From positions 2,356,001 through 2,420,000 of the forward strand of contig NZ_CM003594.1 in the NCBI RefSeq assembly GCF_001435295.1: a DNA stretch of 64,000 nucleotides, read 5' to 3'. Shown piece by piece: positions 43,516 through 51,787 of this stretch; position 1 is the first letter of the stretch; every line of letters begins with the position of its first letter. The DNA comes from Psychrobacter sp. P11F6 (GTDB lineage Bacteria; Pseudomonadota; Gammaproteobacteria; Pseudomonadales; Moraxellaceae). The position numbers and the translations under genes are program-made. The notes under the pieces are model-generated. The model was not told the DNA's origin, made no database searches, and was given only the letters and a program-made list of their open reading frames with translations.

Positions 43516-43625
43516 TATATTAAATCATTATTTTTAAAGAATAGGTATAAATAGCATAACCAAACGCTACGTATAAGTCATGCAAAACATCATAAAGCAG
43601 CTACTAAATAAAGCACAGCCTAAAA

Positions 43626-43655
43626 CGAAAATAAGCGACAATGAATGTCGCTTAT
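43626..43655 (-). terminator. Probable terminator between ruvA and ruvB
   Basis: ATAAGCGACA and TGTCGCTTAT form a perfect ten-base stem with a five-base loop; on the minus strand it is followed by TTTTCGTTTT. Confidence 0.7.
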
Positions 43656-43702
43656 CTGTTTAAGAGTTATTGATACTTATTGATGGTAGTGAGCTGAATG
43701 AA

Positions 43703-44323
43703 TCAAAATCCTGACAACTGTTGCAATGTGGCTTTTAGTAAACCTTGCGTATCGGCAAAGGTATTACCATTACTCTTAGCGGCTTTAATCGCTTGCTGTG
43801 CCTCTCTTTCTTTATAGCCCAAGCTAATCAACGCGCCTTCTACCTCAGCGATGATGCTGCCCTCGTGAGATACCTCAGCAGGTTGCATGGCAAACTCTAA
43901 ATGACTGCTATCGACTTCGATATTTTTCAGCTTATCTTTTAGCTCAATCAATAAGCGCTGCGCTGTTTTTTTACCGATACCGGGAATACGGGTTAATGCC
44001 GTCTCTGACTCTTGCTCGACATGCATCTTTAGCTCAGCAGCTGACATCGCAGATAGCATTGCTAACGCCATTTTTGCGCCAACGCCATTGATCTTGATCA
44101 ATTGACGAAAGACGTCACGCTCTTTGCGATCGATAAAGCCATAAAGCAGCTGCGCATCTTCGCGCACATGAAAGTGCGTCCAAATGCTCGCCTGCTCATT
44201 GAGACGCAACTGGCAAAATGACGGTAGCGGCAGCTCTATATCGTAGCCGACACCAGAGGTAGTCATGACACAGGCAGTCGGTGCCATCAAATACTGCACT
44301 TTACCACTAATCAATCCAATCAT
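43703..44323 (-). CDS. ruvA: Holliday junction DNA-binding protein RuvA
   Basis: A 206-residue protein that forms a tetramer on four-way junctions and loads RuvB. The OB-fold domain begins MIGLISGKVQYL. The two helix-hairpin-helix motifs are INGVGAKMALAMLS and IPGIGKKTAQRLLIELKDK, and the C-terminal domain III (EVEGALISLGYKEREAQQAI) contacts RuvB. Length is normal. It lies 93 bases downstream of fba, in transcription order. Confidence 0.97.
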   Translation of the reverse strand: MIGLISGKVQYLMAPTACVMTTSGVGYDIELPLPSFCQLRLNEQASIWTHFHVREDAQLLYGFIDRKERDVFRQLIKINGVGAKMALAMLSAMSAAELKMHVEQESETALTRIPGIGKKTAQRLLIELKDKLKNIEVDSSHLEFAMQPAEVSHEGSIIAEVEGALISLGYKEREAQQAIKAAKSNGNTFADTQGLLKATLQQLSGF

Positions 44324-44416
44324 AATCCACTACCTCTATTAGAGCTATTATAAAAAATGAACTGAGCTGCTATTTAATGATAAATGCTATTAAATAAGCA
44401 TATCTCACCGACACGC

Positions 44417-45454
44417 TTATTTATAAAAATCGACCATACCTTCAAGGCTAATTGGACGAATTTTATGTGCCTGACCCGCAGAACCAAAGGCTTCGAAACG
44501 ATTGGTACAGATATCTGACATCGCAACCATAGACGCTTTAAAGTATTTACGTGGGTCAAATTCGCTAGGGTTTTCTGCAAGGAATTTACGAATAGCGCCC
44601 GTTGATGCCAAACGTAAATCGGTATCGATATTTACTTTACGCACACCATGCTTAATTGCTTCAACGATTTGCTCAACCGGTACACCATAAGTCTCACCGA
44701 TGTTGCCACCATTTTCATTGATGACTTTTAGCCACTCTTGCGGCACTGATGACGAGCCATGCATGACCAAATGCGTGTTAGGAATACGGGCATGAATCTC
44801 TTTTACGCGTTCAATCGATAGAATGTCGCCTGTCGGTGGACGGGTGAATTTATACGCACCATGACTGGTACCGATAGCAATGGCTAACGCATCGACGTTG
44901 GTGTCTTTAACGAACTGCTCTGCTTCATCAGCACTGGTCAATAGCTGCTCGTGATCTAATACGCCTTCTGCGCCAGAGCCGTCTTCTTCACCAGCCATAC
45001 CAGTCTCAAGGCTACCTAAGCAACCAATTTCACCTTCTACTGAAACACCGCACGCATGTGCCATCTTGACAACTTCGCGAGTCACGTTGGCATTGTAATC
45101 ATAATCCATTGGCGTTTTACCATCTTCACCGAGCGAGCCGTCCATCATTACTGATGAGAAGCCAAGCTGAATTGAGCGTTGGCAAATCGCTGGTGACATA
45201 CCATGATCTTGATGCATAACGACTGGAATATGTGGCCACTCTTCGATAGCAGCAATAATCAGATGACGCAAAAACGCAGAGCCCGCATAACTGCGTGCAC
45301 CAGCACTAGCCTGTACGATAACAGGAGAATCACAGGCGTCGGCGGCCATCATGATTGCACGCATCTGCTCTAAATTATTGACATTGTAAGCAGGGACACC
45401 GTAGTTATTTTCGGCGGCATGATCTAGAAGTTGACGTAACGATATTAAAGCCAT
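44417..45454 (-). CDS. fba: Class II fructose-bisphosphate aldolase
   Basis: A 345-residue zinc-dependent aldolase that splits or makes fructose 1,6-bisphosphate. The zinc-ligand blocks are [10 protein letters not shown] (His pair), [10 protein letters not shown] with [18 protein letters not shown] and [13 protein letters not shown]. The segment [19 protein letters not shown] binds the phosphate. It belongs to the subtype with an extended N-terminal part ([27 protein letters not shown]). pgk lies upstream on the same strand, as in many glycolytic clusters, but separated by the small lipoprotein gene. Confidence 0.96.
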   Translation of the reverse strand: MALISLRQLLDHAAENNYGVPAYNVNNLEQMRAIMMAADACDSPVIVQASAGARSYAGSAFLRHLIIAAIEEWPHIPVVMHQDHGMSPAICQRSIQLGFSSVMMDGSLGEDGKTPMDYDYNANVTREVVKMAHACGVSVEGEIGCLGSLETGMAGEEDGSGAEGVLDHEQLLTSADEAEQFVKDTNVDALAIAIGTSHGAYKFTRPPTGDILSIERVKEIHARIPNTHLVMHGSSSVPQEWLKVINENGGNIGETYGVPVEQIVEAIKHGVRKVNIDTDLRLASTGAIRKFLAENPSEFDPRKYFKASMVAMSDICTNRFEAFGSAGQAHKIRPISLEGMVDFYK

Positions 45455-45774
45455 AAGACGCTCTCTGATTAAATTTTGAATATGATATTAAGAAATCATT
45501 CTTAAAAATACGATGTTGCAACAATTGCCCTAAAACCCTAGCCTGATAATAGCCAGACCAGCAAAAAACTTGTGTTTTTTGATCGTAATTATTACGCCGT
45601 GATTATAGCAAAAATTGCCAGCGCTTCGTAGCGGTTAACCGACTATTTCTTTCTTTGCTTGATTCATAAAACAGCATGCTAGCGAGTTTTATAAAGGAAC
45701 TTGATAAGTTCCATATGATACGCAGCTAATTGAAAAAACGGATAAACCTTGTGCACCATATTTTTGACTGACTA

Positions 45775-45833
45775 AGGCATACCCTCAATTCAATCAATGG
45801 ATATTTAAATGGGCTAAAAATGAGGACACACCC
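45775..45833. repeat. Short IS-related (MITE-like) element, copy 1
   Basis: Fifty-nine bases flanked by TA on both sides; it starts AGGCATACCCTCAATTC and ends TGAGGACACACCC. The interior CAATCAATGG...ATGGGCTAAAAATGAG is shared with the copies at 49.3 and 51.6 kb. Confidence 0.7.
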
Positions 45834-45860
45834 TAACCTCTAGATTGTGATTTTAAATAC

Positions 45861-45892
45861 AAAAAAGCCTTGGCTATCACCAAAGCTTTTTA
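45861..45892. terminator. Hairpin terminator downstream of the Ala-rich lipoprotein gene
   Basis: AAAAGCCTTGG and CCAAAGCTTTT pair with one mismatch around CTATCA, with A/T runs on both sides. Confidence 0.65.
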
Positions 45893-46009
45893 AATATTTT
45901 GAGGGCTTATACAGCAATCAATATCTGCAACCAACAGCTTAATAAGCTATTCATCAATCGATAAATTAGTAGCTCAATGGCTTAGGTTCAGTTGCTTATG
46001 TATTGATGA

Positions 46010-46396
46010 TTAATACTGTTGTTCTGCTTCTACTGCGTTTTCACTGGCTTTATTCTCAACAGCAGATGCGCCATCGGCAACCACTTCAGCAGTTTTGGCA
46101 ACGGCTTCATTTGCGCCTACCACAACTGCTTCACCAGTGTTTTTTAGTGCATCTGTAGCAGCAACACCGGCAGTTTCAGCGCCTTCGGCAACTTCAGTAC
46201 CAGCATTTTGTGCAGCAACTTCAGCTTCAGCAGCAGCGGCTTCTGTTTCAGCAGCGGCAGTATCAGCGTTAGCAGCAACATCATCACCAGCAGACTCAAC
46301 AGCAGCTTCGGCGTTCTCTTCTGTTTGTTGGCTACATGCAGTGATTGCAAAAGTACCAGCAAGTACGCTAGCAAGTAATAAATGGCGTTTTAACAT
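46010..46396 (-). CDS. Small alanine/glutamate-rich lipoprotein
   Basis: A 128-residue protein with signal peptide and lipobox (AITACS, Cys about residue 21) and a mature part built almost entirely of Ala, Glu, Val, Asp and Thr (AAAETEAAAAEAEVAAQNAG). It is predicted as a long helix or coiled coil in the periplasm, like the small Lpp-like or entericidin-like proteins, but it has no recognised domain. The frame is open 12 codons further upstream, yet GAGGG seven bases before the ATG at 46396 decides the start. It is transcribed leftward between pgk and fba and has its own terminator. Function unknown. Confidence 0.85.
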   Translation of the reverse strand: MLKRHLLLASVLAGTFAITACSQQTEENAEAAVESAGDDVAANADTAAAETEAAAAEAEVAAQNAGTEVAEGAETAGVAATDALKNTGEAVVVGANEAVAKTAEVVADGASAVENKASENAVEAEQQY

Positions 46397-46655
46397 AATA
46401 AATCCCTCATAAATAAAGCATGTCAAATACATGATTTGCGCTATTTTATAGAGTGCAAATTAGACATGCAATCATAATTTTCAGTATAGAAACAAATAAT
46501 TACTACTTAATAATAATGAGTGGCCACTGACTCTTATTTATCTTAAAACAATAAGATAAGAATAGTAGCCAAAATATTATTGATACAGCGTACATGAGAT
46601 GATGAGGCCAAATTGTACGGCTAATGTTACTCATCTGCTAAATATCGTTAAAGCG

Positions 46656-47870
46656 TTACGCATCAATCTGTAAAGCAGCAACCGCAGGCAATACTTTGCC
46701 TTCTACAAACTCTAAAAATGCGCCACCACCTGTTGACATGTAGCTAACGCCATCTGCCACTTGATATTTATCAATTGCAGCAAGCGTATCACCACCACCA
46801 GCGATCGAAAACCCTTCGCTGTTTTTAACGGCATTTGCTATGATTTGTGTGCCCTGACCAAAAGCATCGACTTCAAAGACACCGACCGGACCATTCCATA
46901 AAATGGTTTTTGCGTTGATAATAGCATCCGCTAATTGCTTAGCACTTTCTGGAGCGATATCCAATATCATGTCATTTTCGCCAATCGCATCGACAGATTT
47001 GATGGTCGCAGTGGCTTGTTGTAATGAGCCCGTGAAGTCAGCAAAATCAATCTCATTTTTATCAGCAACGACAACATATTCAGGTAATAAAATCTCAGTC
47101 TTAGTCATAATGTCACGAGCTGTCTCAACCAAGTTCGCTTCATAAAGTGATGCACCAACGCTATGACCTTGCGCGGCTAGGAAGGTATTCGCAATACCGC
47201 CACCAACGATTATCTGCAAGCATAATTCAGACAAACTGTGCAGCACTTCTAGCTTTGTCGATACCTTGGAACCACCAACGATTGCCAACATTGGCTGCGC
47301 TGGGGTCTCAAGTGCCAAGCTTAACGCATCAAGCTCAGCCGCCAATAAAGGTCCTGCACAAGCTTTTTTTCCTGCTCGATGCATAGCTTGAGTAACGCCT
47401 TCTGTTGAGGCCTGCGCACGATGTGCGGTGCCAAATGCATCCATCACGAATACATCGCATAAATCAGCGTATTTCTGTGCTAAATTCGCATCGTTTTTCT
47501 TTTCGCCCTGATTAAAGCGTACGTTTTCTAATAGCACGACCTCGCCTGCTTTAATTGCCACGCCTTTAGTAAGGTAGTCATTGTTTAAGCTAACGGGCTT
47601 TGATAACTCTGTGGCTAATTTATCACTTAAATACTCAGCAACTGGTACTAGCGAATATATCGATTCAGGACTGCCTTCAGTTGGACGACCTAAGTGTGAA
47701 CAAACTATAACGGCCGCGCCTTTTTCTAACGCCATCTTAATCGTAGGCAAACTTGCTTGCAGGCGTGCATCACTGGCGACTTTACCGTTTTTAATAGGCA
47801 CATTGAGATCTTCACGAATCAACACCACTTTATCCGTTAAGCTCAGCTCACTCATACGCAAAAAATTCAT
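46656..47870 (-). CDS. pgk: Phosphoglycerate kinase
   Basis: A 404-residue glycolytic enzyme transferring phosphate from 1,3-bisphosphoglycerate to ADP. The N-terminal substrate domain has [16 protein letters not shown] and [13 protein letters not shown], the hinge region [14 protein letters not shown], and the C-terminal nucleotide domain [23 protein letters not shown] and the glycine-rich [12 protein letters not shown] plus [12 protein letters not shown]. The start MNFLRM at 47870 is supported by AGGAG six to seven bases upstream. fba follows downstream on the same strand. Confidence 0.97.
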   Translation of the reverse strand: MNFLRMSELSLTDKVVLIREDLNVPIKNGKVASDARLQASLPTIKMALEKGAAVIVCSHLGRPTEGSPESIYSLVPVAEYLSDKLATELSKPVSLNNDYLTKGVAIKAGEVVLLENVRFNQGEKKNDANLAQKYADLCDVFVMDAFGTAHRAQASTEGVTQAMHRAGKKACAGPLLAAELDALSLALETPAQPMLAIVGGSKVSTKLEVLHSLSELCLQIIVGGGIANTFLAAQGHSVGASLYEANLVETARDIMTKTEILLPEYVVVADKNEIDFADFTGSLQQATATIKSVDAIGENDMILDIAPESAKQLADAIINAKTILWNGPVGVFEVDAFGQGTQIIANAVKNSEGFSIAGGGDTLAAIDKYQVADGVSYMSTGGGAFLEFVEGKVLPAVAALQIDA

Positions 47871-48225
47871 TACCTGCTCCTATGCATCATCTCTTGTTAA
47901 TCTATCGGTTGTCTTTTTACTCATTGCTAAAAATATTTATTAAATCGGCTGCTCTTGTCTGTGGCTTTATAAAAGTAACCAAGCAAGAATTTGAGGCGGT
48001 GTATTCTAGCAGTTTTCTAGCAAGTGCTCATAAAGAACGCACTATTAAATTTTACTCAGGCGTGTCCTTATTTTAAAAATGGGGATAAAAATAAAACAAA
48101 TGGCTAAATTTTAATAAAAATCAGTAACATTTCGTGGTGGCACTTAGTAATAAGGCTGTTTAAGATGCTATTAGCACTGATAATAAATAATACCCACAAT
48201 AAAAATAACCCATTAGGAGAACCCA
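47871..48225. other. Intergenic region between pgk and the DksA-like gene
   Basis: About 355 bases with the divergent promoters of both genes. It includes an incomplete IS-end-like element (48059-48120). Otherwise nothing recognisable. Confidence 0.5.
48059..48120. repeat. Truncated MITE-like element
   Basis: GGCGTGTCCTTATTTTAAAA, then ATGGGGATAAAAAT and AAATGGCTAAATTTTA follow the order seen in the copies at 49.3 and 51.6 kb. The second inverted end is not recognisable, so the copy is broken. Confidence 0.5.
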
Positions 48226-48555
48226 ATGAGTATCGACCTTCAAGCTGCCAAACAAAACCTACTAACACTTAAAGAAGAATATGAGACTCGTATCGATAGA
48301 ATCGAAGATCATATCCAAAACCCGCAAGACGACCTCAATGAGCATTGGGAAGACCAAGCCATCTCTTATCGTCAAAATGACATGCGTACAAATTTGATGG
48401 TTGAAGCCCGTCAAAGTTTGATCTATGTCGAAAATGCGCTAAGTCGTATTGAAAATGGGACTTATGGTAAATGTGAAGTCTGTGGTAAGCAAATTGAAGA
48501 ACAGCGCTTACAAGCACTGCCTTACGCTACCCTATGTATGGAACACGCTGAATAA
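48226..48555 (+). CDS. DksA/TraR-family zinc-finger protein (YteA-type)
   Basis: A 109-residue protein with an N-terminal helical coiled-coil part (about 1-75) and a C-terminal zinc finger: CEVCGKQIEEQRL (about residues 84-96) and LCMEHAE at the end, so the fourth ligand is His instead of the Cys of DksA. This CxxC...CxxH form is common in the YteA/YocK-like branch. The shorter coiled coil and the missing DksA tip motif argue that it is not DksA itself. DksA relatives bind in the RNA polymerase secondary channel; whether this one does is unknown. AGGAGA precedes the ATG. Confidence 0.85.
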   Translation: MSIDLQAAKQNLLTLKEEYETRIDRIEDHIQNPQDDLNEHWEDQAISYRQNDMRTNLMVEARQSLIYVENALSRIENGTYGKCEVCGKQIEEQRLQALPYATLCMEHAE

Positions 48556-48603
48556 CGACTCATTTTACTCTAAGACAGCCATTCCAAATCAAAGTTCTAG
48601 TGA

Positions 48604-49272
48604 TCAAGTAGGCATTTTCCATTGAGAGAATGCCTGCTGCCATTGTTTACAGCGCATCGCGATTTGATCCACAGGTAAATCCATAATATCCCCAACGACC
48701 GCCACGTAAGTAATGGGCAAACCTGCGAGTTCGGTGACATTTTCTGCCGTCAAGCCACCTATGACACATATCGCTATATTTTGCTGACAGCCATCTACAA
48801 GCTGCTGGCGCGAGATAACATTGGCGTTAGGTTTTGTACTTGAGGTAAAAATCGCACCCATAGCGGCATAGCTTACGCCCTCATTTTTTGCTGCTTCAAC
48901 CAGTTCTATCTTGCCATGACAAGTGCGTCCGATCATTTGGTTGGCATGTAGTTCGTGCTTAGCATCGGCAACTTCGCCATCTTGTTGACCCAAATGCACA
49001 CCAACGCCGAGCTTGGCAGCCAATTTAATATTGTCATTGATGACGACTGGTACGTTGTACGCTTTCGCCAACTCAACTATTTGTCTAGCCTCTTCGTATA
49101 GACGAGACTCACCATCAGGTAGCGCCAATATCTGCTTGCGACGAATTTGTAACAGCGCGATGAATCCTGTTGCTAGTGCTGCTTCTAATTTGCGATACAG
49201 CAGCGCAAACTCATCGTCATTGGTCAGTAAATATAGCTTTGGCGCTGATATAACAGTCGATATTTGAGTCAT
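48604..49272 (-). CDS. thiE: Thiamine-phosphate synthase ThiE
   Basis: A 222-residue TIM-barrel enzyme that couples HMP-pyrophosphate with thiazole phosphate. Family blocks are LLQIRRKQ, VVINDNIKLAAKLG followed by VHLGQQDG, the phosphate region YAAMGAIFTSSTKPNA and ICVIGGLTAENV. The loop IGRTCHGKIEL differs from the usual IGVSTH form. The frame is open up to 49386, but AGGAAA before the ATG at 49272 and the protein start MTQISTV decide the start. A MITE-like element occupies 49286-49374 immediately upstream of the RBS. No THI-box riboswitch is recognised. Confidence 0.9.
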   Translation of the reverse strand: MTQISTVISAPKLYLLTNDDEFALLYRKLEAALATGFIALLQIRRKQILALPDGESRLYEEARQIVELAKAYNVPVVINDNIKLAAKLGVGVHLGQQDGEVADAKHELHANQMIGRTCHGKIELVEAAKNEGVSYAAMGAIFTSSTKPNANVISRQQLVDGCQQNIAICVIGGLTAENVTELAGLPITYVAVVGDIMDLPVDQIAMRCKQWQQAFSQWKMPT

Positions 49273-49285
49273 GTTATTTTTCCTA

Positions 49286-49374
49286 GAGTGTGTCCTCATT
49301 TTAAAAATGGAGATAAAAATGAGATAAATTTTTAGCCCATGTAGAAGTCCATTGATTAAATTAAAGACACACTT
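49286..49374. repeat. MITE-like element directly upstream of thiE
   Basis: Eighty-nine bases flanked by TA on both sides, with ends GAGTGTGTCC and (complement) AAGTGTGTCT. The interior shares ATGGGCTAAAAAT and TTAATTTAATCAATGGAC with the copies at 45.8 and 51.6 kb. It ends two bases from the thiE Shine-Dalgarno sequence. Confidence 0.75.
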
Positions 49375-49389
49375 TAAATTCAACACAAT

Positions 49390-49425
49390 AAAAAGGCTGT
49401 TATATCGAATAACAGCCTTTTTTAT
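49390..49425 (-). terminator. Terminator of pbpG
   Basis: AAAAGGCTGTTAT and ATAACAGCCTTTT pair around ATCGA-like loop bases; the T-run is present on either strand. Confidence 0.85.
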
Positions 49426-49444
49426 AAATGCTAAAACAGTAAAG

Positions 49445-50530
49445 TTATACCGTGCGGCGTGTCGCTAGACTGTTTAGAATATTTTTGGCATCACCCCAAC
49501 GTGTGGCTGAGCTGTTCGCTCCTAAGATAACGATAATTGCTGGGCGGTTATTTACACGCGTTTCCATGACTACACAACGACCAGCTTCATTGATGAAACC
49601 TGTTTTCGAGATACCAATTGGATAATCACCGGCACGAACCAAGCTACTGGTGTTATTGGCTTTATAAGTACGGTTACCACTTGAGTAGTTAGACACATAA
49701 AAGTCATAGCTCTTAGTGGTCGAGAAACGGCGAATCACGTCATAGTTACCCGCCGCACGAACCATTTTAACCAAGTCGTTTGATGAAGCGACGTTGCGCT
49801 TATCAAGACCCGTTGGATCACCAAAGAAAGCCGTGGTCATACCCAGATCTTGAGCCTTACGATTCATGGCACGTATAAAGGCAGTATAGCCACCTGGATA
49901 ATTACGCGCTAAGCTCTTTGCTGCTGGATTTTCTGATTTCATCAATGCCATCAGCAACATCTCAGCACGATTCAAACGATCGCCTGATTTAAGGTTAGAG
50001 CTGGCACGCTTAGGGCCGACGAAATCTTCTGGATCGAGTGTGAGCTCTTCACGCATATCGAGACCGGCGTCCAATACGACCATGGCCGTCATCACTTTAG
50101 AGATACTGGCCATTGGGCGCGCAATGTCAGCATCTTTTTCATAAATAGATTCGCCCGTTTCAGCATCGATGACCGCAACACTACGCGAATCAGTGCTGAT
50201 TGGTATCATGTTACTGCTGCCAAATGAGCCACGATACGTTGTATTATAACTGTTACTGCTATTGTAACTGTTATTACTACCGAAGCTATTGGCGTTGGTG
50301 ATACTGGTCGTACCATTGCCACTATCAACTTTCTTGATAGCTGAACCTTTGGATTTGTACATGATATTGCGTGCTTCAGACAAACTATCGGCACCGCCCC
50401 AACTCATGCGAGCACTAGAGCTAGTGTCGGCGCTACCATTAATAGTAAGTGCCGCTTGTGCAACACTGCCCAAACTCAATGAAATCATAGCAGCGATTAA
50501 TTGCTGTTTGGTTAATGGTAGTTGCTTCAT
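49445..50530 (-). CDS. pbpG: D-alanyl-D-alanine endopeptidase PbpG (PBP7-type)
   Basis: A 361-residue serine penicillin-binding protein of low molecular mass, exported to the periplasm, where it cuts D-Ala cross-links. The signal peptide covers about residues 1-27 (MISLSLGSVAQAA). The active-site SxxK is in MASISKVMTAMV, the second motif is SEN in MKSENPAAKS, and KTG is in ISKTGFINEAGR. A Ser/Asn-rich linker of about 50 residues follows the signal peptide. The ATG at 50530 is preceded by a perfect AGGAGG, so the six upstream codons of the open frame are not used. Confidence 0.92.
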   Translation of the reverse strand: MKQLPLTKQQLIAAMISLSLGSVAQAALTINGSADTSSSARMSWGGADSLSEARNIMYKSKGSAIKKVDSGNGTTSITNANSFGSNNSYNSSNSYNTTYRGSFGSSNMIPISTDSRSVAVIDAETGESIYEKDADIARPMASISKVMTAMVVLDAGLDMREELTLDPEDFVGPKRASSNLKSGDRLNRAEMLLMALMKSENPAAKSLARNYPGGYTAFIRAMNRKAQDLGMTTAFFGDPTGLDKRNVASSNDLVKMVRAAGNYDVIRRFSTTKSYDFYVSNYSSGNRTYKANNTSSLVRAGDYPIGISKTGFINEAGRCVVMETRVNNRPAIIVILGANSSATRWGDAKNILNSLATRRTV

Positions 50531-50957
50531 TATGCCTCCTGCTGTCACGATGCTGTTAATTAGAGAATCAGTTACATACTAACCAATAGCAACAACGTAC
50601 GTAGCGTTTATGAATGGGTTTATAAGTACTCGTATAGAGTTTTTGTATTTTTAGTGTATCATGGTTTGCATTTAAGTTTAATGTATCAAGCTGATTTAAT
50701 AATTTATTTTGGTGTAATTCAAATTTTACTACAACCACTTTATATTACAGAAACATTGACTCACATTGCAGCAATATATCTTAACTTTGAACACTGTAAT
50801 TATTCGTTTTTTGTTATATTAAACAATGGTATCTATCTAAAAGATTAGCAATATTTTATTTTTTTCAAAAACTAAAAAAACGACTCTAATGATTTTATTT
50901 TTTGTCATTTAGCGTCAATAAAAACCTTCATTCTGACAAACAACAAAGAGTATCGTT
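50531..50957. other. Intergenic region between pbpG and gacA-like gene
   Basis: About 427 very AT-rich bases with the divergent promoters. I see no gene and no clear operator. Confidence 0.5.
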
Positions 50958-51593
50958 ATGATTAAAGTACTGGTAGTAGATGATCATGATTTGGTGAGAA
51001 TGGGTATTAGCCGCATGTTGTCAGATAGTATCGATATCGAAGTAATCGGTGAAGCGGACAGCGGTGACATGGCCATCAAATTGGCCAAACAATTGCGCCC
51101 TGATGTGGTTTTGCTTGATGTTAATATGCCTAATATTGGTGGGCTTGAAGCAACCAAACGCTTAATTCAGCTGGATATGGGTATCAAAATATTGGCCGTC
51201 AGCAGTATGTCAGCGCAGCCTTACCCTTCGATGCTTATCAAAGCGGGGGTCAACGGTTACATCACTAAAGGCACGCCGCTCGATGAGATGATTCGCGCTG
51301 TCAAAAAAATCTATCAAGGTGGTCGTTATTTTAGCCAAGATGTCGCTGAGCAACTGGCTGATGTTTTGCTGTCAGATAATGCCAACTCACCTTTTGACTT
51401 ACTGAGTGATCGCGAAAAACAGGTGGCAATGATGGTCGTTAACTGTCAAAGCCCGCAGCAAATCGCTGACCAACTATTTGTGAGTGTCAAAACCATCAAC
51501 ACTTACCGCTATCGTATTTATGAAAAAGTTGGGGTTGATAGCGATGTGAAGTTAACACATTTGGCCATTCGTCATGGTCTAATTCAGCCATAA
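50958..51593 (+). CDS. gacA: LuxR-type response regulator, GacA/UvrY-like
   Basis: A 211-residue regulator. The receiver domain has VVDDHDLVRMGI with phosphorylation site Asp54 in VVLLDVNMPNIGG and Lys in YITKGTPLDEM. The C-terminal LuxR/NarL helix-turn-helix (about 145-208) reads LSDREKQVAMMVVN and QIADQLFVSVKTINTYRYRIYEKVGV. The overall sequence and length fit GacA/UvrY, which in gamma-proteobacteria works with the BarA/GacS kinase to switch on CsrA-titrating small RNAs. No partner kinase is next to it, as is usual. PilS follows downstream after a MITE-like element. Confidence 0.88.
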   Translation: MIKVLVVDDHDLVRMGISRMLSDSIDIEVIGEADSGDMAIKLAKQLRPDVVLLDVNMPNIGGLEATKRLIQLDMGIKILAVSSMSAQPYPSMLIKAGVNGYITKGTPLDEMIRAVKKIYQGGRYFSQDVAEQLADVLLSDNANSPFDLLSDREKQVAMMVVNCQSPQQIADQLFVSVKTINTYRYRIYEKVGVDSDVKLTHLAIRHGLIQP

Positions 51594-51600
51594 CTCATTA

Positions 51601-51757
51601 GGGCGTGTCCTTAATTCAATTGATGGACATCTACATGGGCTGAAAATGGCTAAATTTTATCAAGTATCTTCAAATATCCTGATATTAATGGCGATATCTT
51701 CCTTGTTTGATTGTAATTTATCTCATTTTATCTCTATTTTAAAATGAAGATACACCC
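51601..51757. repeat. MITE-like element, longest copy (157 bp)
   Basis: Flanked by TA on both sides; the left end is GGGCGTGTCCTTAATTC and the complement of the right end is GGGTGTATCTTCATTTT. The left end equals the IS TIR of 40.0 kb in its first ten bases. There is no coding capacity. Confidence 0.8.
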
Positions 51758-51787
51758 TAGCAACTGTTCCCTTATTGCGGTCAACCT

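Larger units (their letters stand above)
45455..46009. other. Intergenic region upstream of fba
   Basis: About 555 bases containing the fba promoter, a 59-base IS-end element (45775-45833) and a hairpin terminator for the lipoprotein gene (45861-45892). No gene is seen. Confidence 0.6.

Noticed and set aside
46095..46412. A 105-codon Ala/Ser-rich frame opposite the small lipoprotein gene
   Set aside because: It is the antisense shadow of the repetitive Ala/Glu-rich coding sequence, and the minus-strand gene has the signal peptide and RBS.
49275..49444. TPP riboswitch before thiE
   Set aside because: The space is filled by the MITE-like element and a terminator; no THI-box core (CTGAGA ... 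ACCTGATC-like) is seen.
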